Below, piece after piece: positions 34,457-38,989 of a stretch of 38,989 nucleotides of DNA. Every line of letters starts with the position of its first letter. The first letter of the stretch is position 1. The notes under the pieces were generated by a model that saw nothing but the letters and a program-made list of their open reading frames with translations, had not been told where the DNA came from and searched no databases. This DNA is from an uncultured Planctomycetales bacterium (lineage in GTDB: Bacteria > Planctomycetota > Planctomycetia > Pirellulales > Thermoguttaceae): NCBI GenBank assembly GCA_937889015.1, contig CALARR010000170.1, positions 1 to 38,989 of the forward strand. Direction: 5' to 3'. A program made the position numbers and the translations under genes.

Positions 34457-36238
34457 TCACATCCCGCGGATGCTCCGCCCCAAGGCAGAGACGGCGAAAA
34501 CCAGGGGGTACAACCTTTCATAATACCATAGACGAGCGAAGTAAAAACCAATCGGCGCCGGGCGACGGTGTTGTTGCTCTTCTGTAAACTGGGCTAACTT
34601 GGTAAGTCCTTTTGTAGCGGCTAGTTGTGACGAAACATCTTCTTCTGCAAGGAGGGCTTCGGTGGCCAGGGCGGTCTCTTCGACACTTGACATGTCCTCG
34701 CCGGCCATTTCCGGTGAAGGCCCCCAACCGCCCGACGGCATTTGCTGCGAGAGGAGCCAATGGCGTCCCCGCCGGGCCTCCGGGGCTTCCGATCGCCCCA
34801 AGTCGCGATAGGCTAGCAGCACCCGAGCCGTTCCGTAGACTGGATTTTCCTCCTCCGTTCGATACTGATTGCCGAACCACAACGCCGCCCAACTTCCATC
34901 AGTCCGCTGTGTTTGCCGCAGGTGAGCCAGGGCGCGAACTGTACCTGCGTCGATACGCTGCGCGGCCCGGGCAGGCCAAGCAGTGGCCAGTTCGCGCCAG
35001 CGAGCCAGGGCTCGCAGCGCGTGGGCCGTGATATCTACGCTGCTGCGATCGAAAGGCAAGGCTCCCCAACCGCGACAGAAGGTGGGCCATCCCCCGTCAT
35101 CGTTCTGCAGGTCCAAGAGCCATTGCACGGCTTCTTGCGCCGCAAGGCTGACGTCCGTTCGAAGCATGGTTGGCCGCCCATGTGCCGCCAGGGCCAGCAA
35201 GGCCCCCGAGGTATCGTCGGCGTCAGGTACGGCTCCGCTGGCATCGTTCCAACCCCAGCCGCCGGGCGAAGCGTTGGTGAATGGATGTACGCGTCGGTGT
35301 TGGCAAGCCAACAACCAGGGCAGGCATCCCAATTCGCTGATTGGTTCACCCCCTTCCGCCAGAGCGTTGAGAGCCAACGTCGTGTTCCATGTAGCCAGGT
35401 CGGTATCGATGGGCCAAGAACCGTCCGACCGGGCACATTCTTGCAGGAATTGGACGCCACGGCGAACCACCACATGGCCGGCTCGGTCTGTTGCAGCCAG
35501 ACTCATCACCACGAAACTCGTTAGCGGAATGGCTTCCAAAAAGCCGCCGCTGTCGGGTTGCATGCGAATCAGTGTTTGCAGACTACGTTCTACGGTCGTT
35601 GCCCGGATGAACCATGTCAACGGATTGGAGGGGCGACCGTGAAAATAGCGGGCCTGCCCTATGGCTACCAGGGCGGGTACCGCGTAGCTCACCACCGGCA
35701 ATTGCAGGAACCTCAATAGAGGATAGGGCAGGCAGGCCAGTTCGAACGGCAGTGGGGCCACCTTCGACCAAGGGGTCAGTCCAGCCAGGGCACAGTTGGT
35801 CAAGATAGGGACGGCGAAAGTCTTGTCCTGCCCATAGCGGCGGCATAGTCCCTCCACGCCCCCCTGACGATTGATATACGCCTCAGCACGTTGCAGTCTC
35901 TCGGTCGCCGATTGTGCGGTTCCTGCCAGATGCGCGGCGGCCCGCACCAACATCGTGGTTGCGATATTCGACAGACTGCGATCAGTGTCGCCCCAGCCGC
36001 CGTCAGCATTCTGCCGAAGCATGAGCCAATCCAGTCCGGCGCGGACAAGCGTGTCCAACCGTCCTGCCGGCGCAGGTGTGCCATGTCGGACTGCCAGGGC
36101 TAGCGCACTTACGGCCGTGGCCGTCGACAAAGCCGAGGAAGACAACTCGCCCACCCAATGCCCCGCGGCACAGCGCTCGGCCAACAGATCATCGCGCGCC
36201 ATGCGGTAAGCGGCCTTCAGCCGTTCGGAATCGATCAC
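34457..36238 (-). CDS. Class II terpene cyclase, squalene-hopene cyclase-like
   Basis: From GTG 36238 the product has 593 residues. QW-type repeats recur (DGGWGDTD, DGSWPIDTD, GGWGWND, DGGWPTF, DGSWAALWFG, SGGWGPS). The catalytic acid motif DxDD is intact as Asp339-Ala340-Asp341-Asp342 (VPDADDTSG). Class II cyclases protonate an isoprenoid double bond and fold the chain into rings. The protein is somewhat shorter than typical squalene-hopene cyclases (about 630-720), and no squalene synthase genes are nearby, so the substrate may be squalene made elsewhere or a linear prenyl chain from the neighbouring synthase. GTG 36238 was chosen because a GGGGGGA ribosome site and a family-like N-terminus (IDSERLKAAYRMARDDLL) follow there. 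ATG 36328 is a longer in-frame alternative that starts 2 bases after glnD. Confidence 0.85.
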   Translation of the reverse strand: MIDSERLKAAYRMARDDLLAERCAAGHWVGELSSSALSTATAVSALALAVRHGTPAPAGRLDTLVRAGLDWLMLRQNADGGWGDTDRSLSNIATTMLVRAAAHLAGTAQSATERLQRAEAYINRQGGVEGLCRRYGQDKTFAVPILTNCALAGLTPWSKVAPLPFELACLPYPLLRFLQLPVVSYAVPALVAIGQARYFHGRPSNPLTWFIRATTVERSLQTLIRMQPDSGGFLEAIPLTSFVVMSLAATDRAGHVVVRRGVQFLQECARSDGSWPIDTDLATWNTTLALNALAEGGEPISELGCLPWLLACQHRRVHPFTNASPGGWGWNDASGAVPDADDTSGALLALAAHGRPTMLRTDVSLAAQEAVQWLLDLQNDDGGWPTFCRGWGALPFDRSSVDITAHALRALARWRELATAWPARAAQRIDAGTVRALAHLRQTQRTDGSWAALWFGNQYRTEEENPVYGTARVLLAYRDLGRSEAPEARRGRHWLLSQQMPSGGWGPSPEMAGEDMSSVEETALATEALLAEEDVSSQLAATKGLTKLAQFTEEQQHRRPAPIGFYFARLWYYERLYPLVFAVSALGRSIRGM

Positions 36239-36330
36239 GGTCACGTCCCCCCGGAGAGCCTCTGTTCTAGCATCCAGGGAAAGCGTTGGGTAGTGCGTAG
36301 GCAAGGGGGCTTTGTCACCCCGCACCATAG

Positions 36331-38952
36331 TTACCCAGTGGTTTCGACCACGTCCAGCAGTTGGCGGCGAATGTCCTCCAAACGCCGCTCATCCTTCACT
36401 TTGGCGCCCGCCTGATCGGTCACATAGAACACGTCTAGTACTTGGTCCAGATGGGTAGCGATCTTGGCTCGTCCTACCGATAGCCCCAACTCGAACAGAC
36501 GTCGTGTAATGACGTACAGCAGGCCAGTCCGGTCGTGGGCGAAGATGTCCACGATGGTGAAGTGTTCGCTGCTAGCATTGTCAATCTGCACCCGGGTTTG
36601 AGCCAAGCCCACAGTCGGTGCGTCGGGCTGACCGTGCATCTTCCAAGTACGACGGAAGACAGGCGCTGTGGCGGTCGGAGAGCGCAGCGAATCAGCGAGA
36701 CCTCGTTCGATTTGTTGCAGCCGCTCTGCGGGGGGCTCGCCGGTATAGTCTGGGTCGGAGACCCAGAAACGGTCAATCACCAGTCGATCTCCCAAGGTGT
36801 TGATTTGGGCTGAACGAATCTCCAACCCGAGGCTGGTCAGGGCACCCGTGAGCCGATGGAAGATGCCCGGGGCAATGTCTTCGCTGGTTGCCACAGTGAA
36901 CAGCAGGGTGTCCATATCGCGCAGGTACTGCCCATGCGCCTGCACGCCGTGTGAGCCCAGGTTGTGCAGCATGCGCAGGTCGTCAACCACTTGCCGTGCA
37001 GGAGTGGTGTCCAGGTAGGCTGCGGGGAGACCACCCAGTTGGCGCGTCCACCATGTGTCACCATCGCAAGGCCCCAGGCAGGCAGCCACCTCCAATCGAC
37101 GTTGCTGCAGATGCTCATCGAAACTGGCTGTCGCGTCACCGGCCAGATGCTGCATGGTTCGCCGGTAGAGATCGAGCACAATCTCAGCCTTCCAGTCGTC
37201 CCATACATCAGGTCCCACGGCTCCGAAATCTGCCGCCGTCATCAGGAACAGCATCTTAAGCAACTCGGGCGACCCCACCTCGACTGCGAAACGGACGATC
37301 AGTTGCTCGTCACTCGTGTCACGGCGGAATGCCATGTGCCCCAACGTCTGGTGGTGTGCCACCAAGAACCTGAGGGACTCCGCGTCTGCGGCAGGCAGCC
37401 CCAAGCGTTGGGCCGTCTCCATCGCCAGCTTGGCGCCCTTGCTGACGTGATCCTCGCCAAACCCTTTGCCCAGGTCGTGAATGAGCATTGCCAAATGCAA
37501 GAGTCGCTTGCGAGGCAAACGTTGGTACAGTTGCCCCACCGGTCCCGGGCTGCGAGCTTGCTCGGTCAGTAGCTCCACAGCTCGCAGGCAATGCTCATCG
37601 ACCGTGTACTTATGATACTGGTTAAATTGCAGCAGGCCGCGAGCATGGGCGAAGGGCGGGATGAACCGCTCCAGGATAGCAGTTTCGTGCAAATCACGGA
37701 GCAGTTGGCCCAGCCGCGCCGGACACTCCAGCAGCGAGAGAAAGGCTTCACACGACGCCGCATCGATTTCTGTCGGCAACTGGGACGCATGTTGGCGCAC
37801 GAACTCCCATGTTTCTGCGGAGATAGGCTTGTCGTAGCGGTTGGCCAGATCTACCAGGCGCAAGACCTCGGCCAGATTGCCACGCAAGCGTTCCAGACTC
37901 CGTCGCGTGGCCACGATTCCGGCCGGCCCAACGCGCAAGTGATCCATCCGGTGCCCCAGCATGGCCGTGACCAATCGGCTAAGCCGCGGTCGAGCACGTG
38001 CTTTGGCGTGGAATTGCGCAACCACATGGCTGACCTGGGCCGTGTGTCGGAAGTAGTCACGCATGAAGAGCTCGACAGGAAGCATTCCACTGTATGATGG
38101 ATAGCCTCGCAACTCGGCGATCCGCACCTGTTCGGCACGGCTCAACACATCTCCCGCTTTGCCGGCGTAGAATTGGAGTTCGTTGCGGAGGCACAAGAGG
38201 AACTCGCTCGCCTTGGATACCGTTGTGAGGTCCTGTTTCGATAATCGTCCCGAGGCATGCAACTGCGCTGGATCGCGCACCCCGTAACGAACGAATCCCA
38301 ACCACCGCAACAATTGCAGATCGCGAAGCGTTCCGCGACTGCGTTTGAGGTTCGGTTCCAGCAGAAACACGGTCTCGCCGAAGCGAGTGCGTTCCTCGTT
38401 GCGAGCCCGATCGATGGCCTCCATGAGGAGGCCGCGACGCCGCTGCATCTGACGCTGGAAGTGCTGGTAGAAGCTGGTGAATAGCTGGGAGTTGCCCGTC
38501 AGCAATCGCGACTCGCCGAGAGAAGTGAGCAACAGCGGATCCTGGATGGCCAGCGAACATGCCTGAGCCGAAGTGCACACGCTGTGGCCCAGGATCAGTC
38601 CCGCGTCGAACACGTCGCGGAGCAGGCGTTCGGCCAATGCGGTTACGCCTTCGTCGGCCGTCCCGTCGTGCAGGATCATCAAATCCACATCGGAAAAGGG
38701 GGCCACATCCCTACGGCCGTAGCCTCCGTGAGCCACCAAGGCGAGATGATCCGCCAACTGGGCCGATCGACCGTGGTTCACTTCCTGCAACGCATCGCGA
38801 TACAGGGCCAATAGCACATCGTCTCGCAAATCGGTCAGGGCGGCTGATACCTCCACCCCGGCCGCCCCCTCGACGTGGCGCCGCTGGATCTGACGATAGC
38901 CCTCGGCCAGGCGATCTTTTGCGGCCAGGATGTTAGCTCGCAACGGCGACAT
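36331..38952 (-). CDS. glnD: Bifunctional PII uridylyltransferase / uridylyl-removing enzyme GlnD
   Basis: A complete 873-residue GlnD starting with ATG 38952. About 70-200 is the nucleotidyltransferase with HGGYGRRDVAPFSDVDL (75-91; Asp88 and Asp90 bind metal). A helical GlnD linker domain follows. About 440-570 is an HD hydrolase (DEHCLRAVELL, MLIHDLGKG, HHQTLGHMAF). Two ACT domains close the protein (about 690-770 with EIRSAQINTLGDRLVIDRFWV, and about 795-870 with DRTGLLYVITRRLFELGL). It adds UMP to PII signal proteins when glutamine is low and removes it when glutamine is high. No glnB or amtB is in the window. Its stop lies immediately before the cyclase gene in the same direction, so the terpenoid genes may be read from a glnD-associated transcript. 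Confidence 0.95.
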   Translation of the reverse strand: MSPLRANILAAKDRLAEGYRQIQRRHVEGAAGVEVSAALTDLRDDVLLALYRDALQEVNHGRSAQLADHLALVAHGGYGRRDVAPFSDVDLMILHDGTADEGVTALAERLLRDVFDAGLILGHSVCTSAQACSLAIQDPLLLTSLGESRLLTGNSQLFTSFYQHFQRQMQRRRGLLMEAIDRARNEERTRFGETVFLLEPNLKRSRGTLRDLQLLRWLGFVRYGVRDPAQLHASGRLSKQDLTTVSKASEFLLCLRNELQFYAGKAGDVLSRAEQVRIAELRGYPSYSGMLPVELFMRDYFRHTAQVSHVVAQFHAKARARPRLSRLVTAMLGHRMDHLRVGPAGIVATRRSLERLRGNLAEVLRLVDLANRYDKPISAETWEFVRQHASQLPTEIDAASCEAFLSLLECPARLGQLLRDLHETAILERFIPPFAHARGLLQFNQYHKYTVDEHCLRAVELLTEQARSPGPVGQLYQRLPRKRLLHLAMLIHDLGKGFGEDHVSKGAKLAMETAQRLGLPAADAESLRFLVAHHQTLGHMAFRRDTSDEQLIVRFAVEVGSPELLKMLFLMTAADFGAVGPDVWDDWKAEIVLDLYRRTMQHLAGDATASFDEHLQQRRLEVAACLGPCDGDTWWTRQLGGLPAAYLDTTPARQVVDDLRMLHNLGSHGVQAHGQYLRDMDTLLFTVATSEDIAPGIFHRLTGALTSLGLEIRSAQINTLGDRLVIDRFWVSDPDYTGEPPAERLQQIERGLADSLRSPTATAPVFRRTWKMHGQPDAPTVGLAQTRVQIDNASSEHFTIVDIFAHDRTGLLYVITRRLFELGLSVGRAKIATHLDQVLDVFYVTDQAGAKVKDERRLEDIRRQLLDVVETTG

Positions 38953-38989
38953 GGGCGGGAACTCACAGCGCCTCTTCGCCGAACTCCGC

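Overview
The window looks like a chromosomal piece of a planctomycete, probably a Pirellulales-type lineage. The evidence is the family mix: a planctomycete-type cytochrome c domain with an SHD1 domain, a 64-residue CsrA, HEAT-repeat and PQQ-propeller envelope proteins, a caspase-like WD40 protein and a squalene-hopene-cyclase-type protein. GC is high (about 60 percent by eye), and long antisense reading frames are common shadows. I see no insertion sequence, prophage, CRISPR array or integrase gene.

Layout, left to right. 1-6081: the end of a WD40/caspase-like protein, a DUF1846 protein, and a divergent pair made of a small secreted cytochrome and a secreted trypsin-like protease that carries half a thioredoxin fold. 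6088-6868: a decayed beta-solenoid remnant, then a compact minus-strand unit with a consensus promoter, a tRNA-like half in the leader, tRNA-Phe and a perfect 13-bp hairpin terminator. 7115-21035: a plus-strand run of envelope proteins. These are an alpha/alpha-barrel protein with HEAT repeats, a tightly coupled set (membrane-anchored protein, large PQQ-propeller protein, TPR plus family-5 solute-binding protein, secreted unknown), and a very large PcRGLX/YetA-like putative glycan lyase. 21338-25765: a HEAT lipoprotein, a cytosolic diadenylate cyclase of DacZ-like layout, a DUF6690-like protein, a THUMP-like methyltransferase and csrA.

25963-38952 is a minus-strand block transcribed right to left: glnD, a class II terpene cyclase with an intact DxDD motif, a fusion of DUF116 with a trans-polyprenyl diphosphate synthase, a GT4 glycosyltransferase overlapping it by 4 bp, a protein-prenyltransferase-beta-like barrel protein that seems to have lost its zinc ligands, and a LolD/FtsX-type ABC transporter. 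No squalene synthase set is present. Read together, this looks like a pathway that builds, cyclises, glycosylates and perhaps exports a terpenoid lipid. It is the best candidate for an undescribed system in the window. Product, substrate and the role of the DUF116 half are inference.

Start codons were often moved inward from the longest possible frame, using Shine-Dalgarno sequences, promoters, signal peptides or family starts. Each choice is stated in its entry. All family calls are by eye, without database searches.
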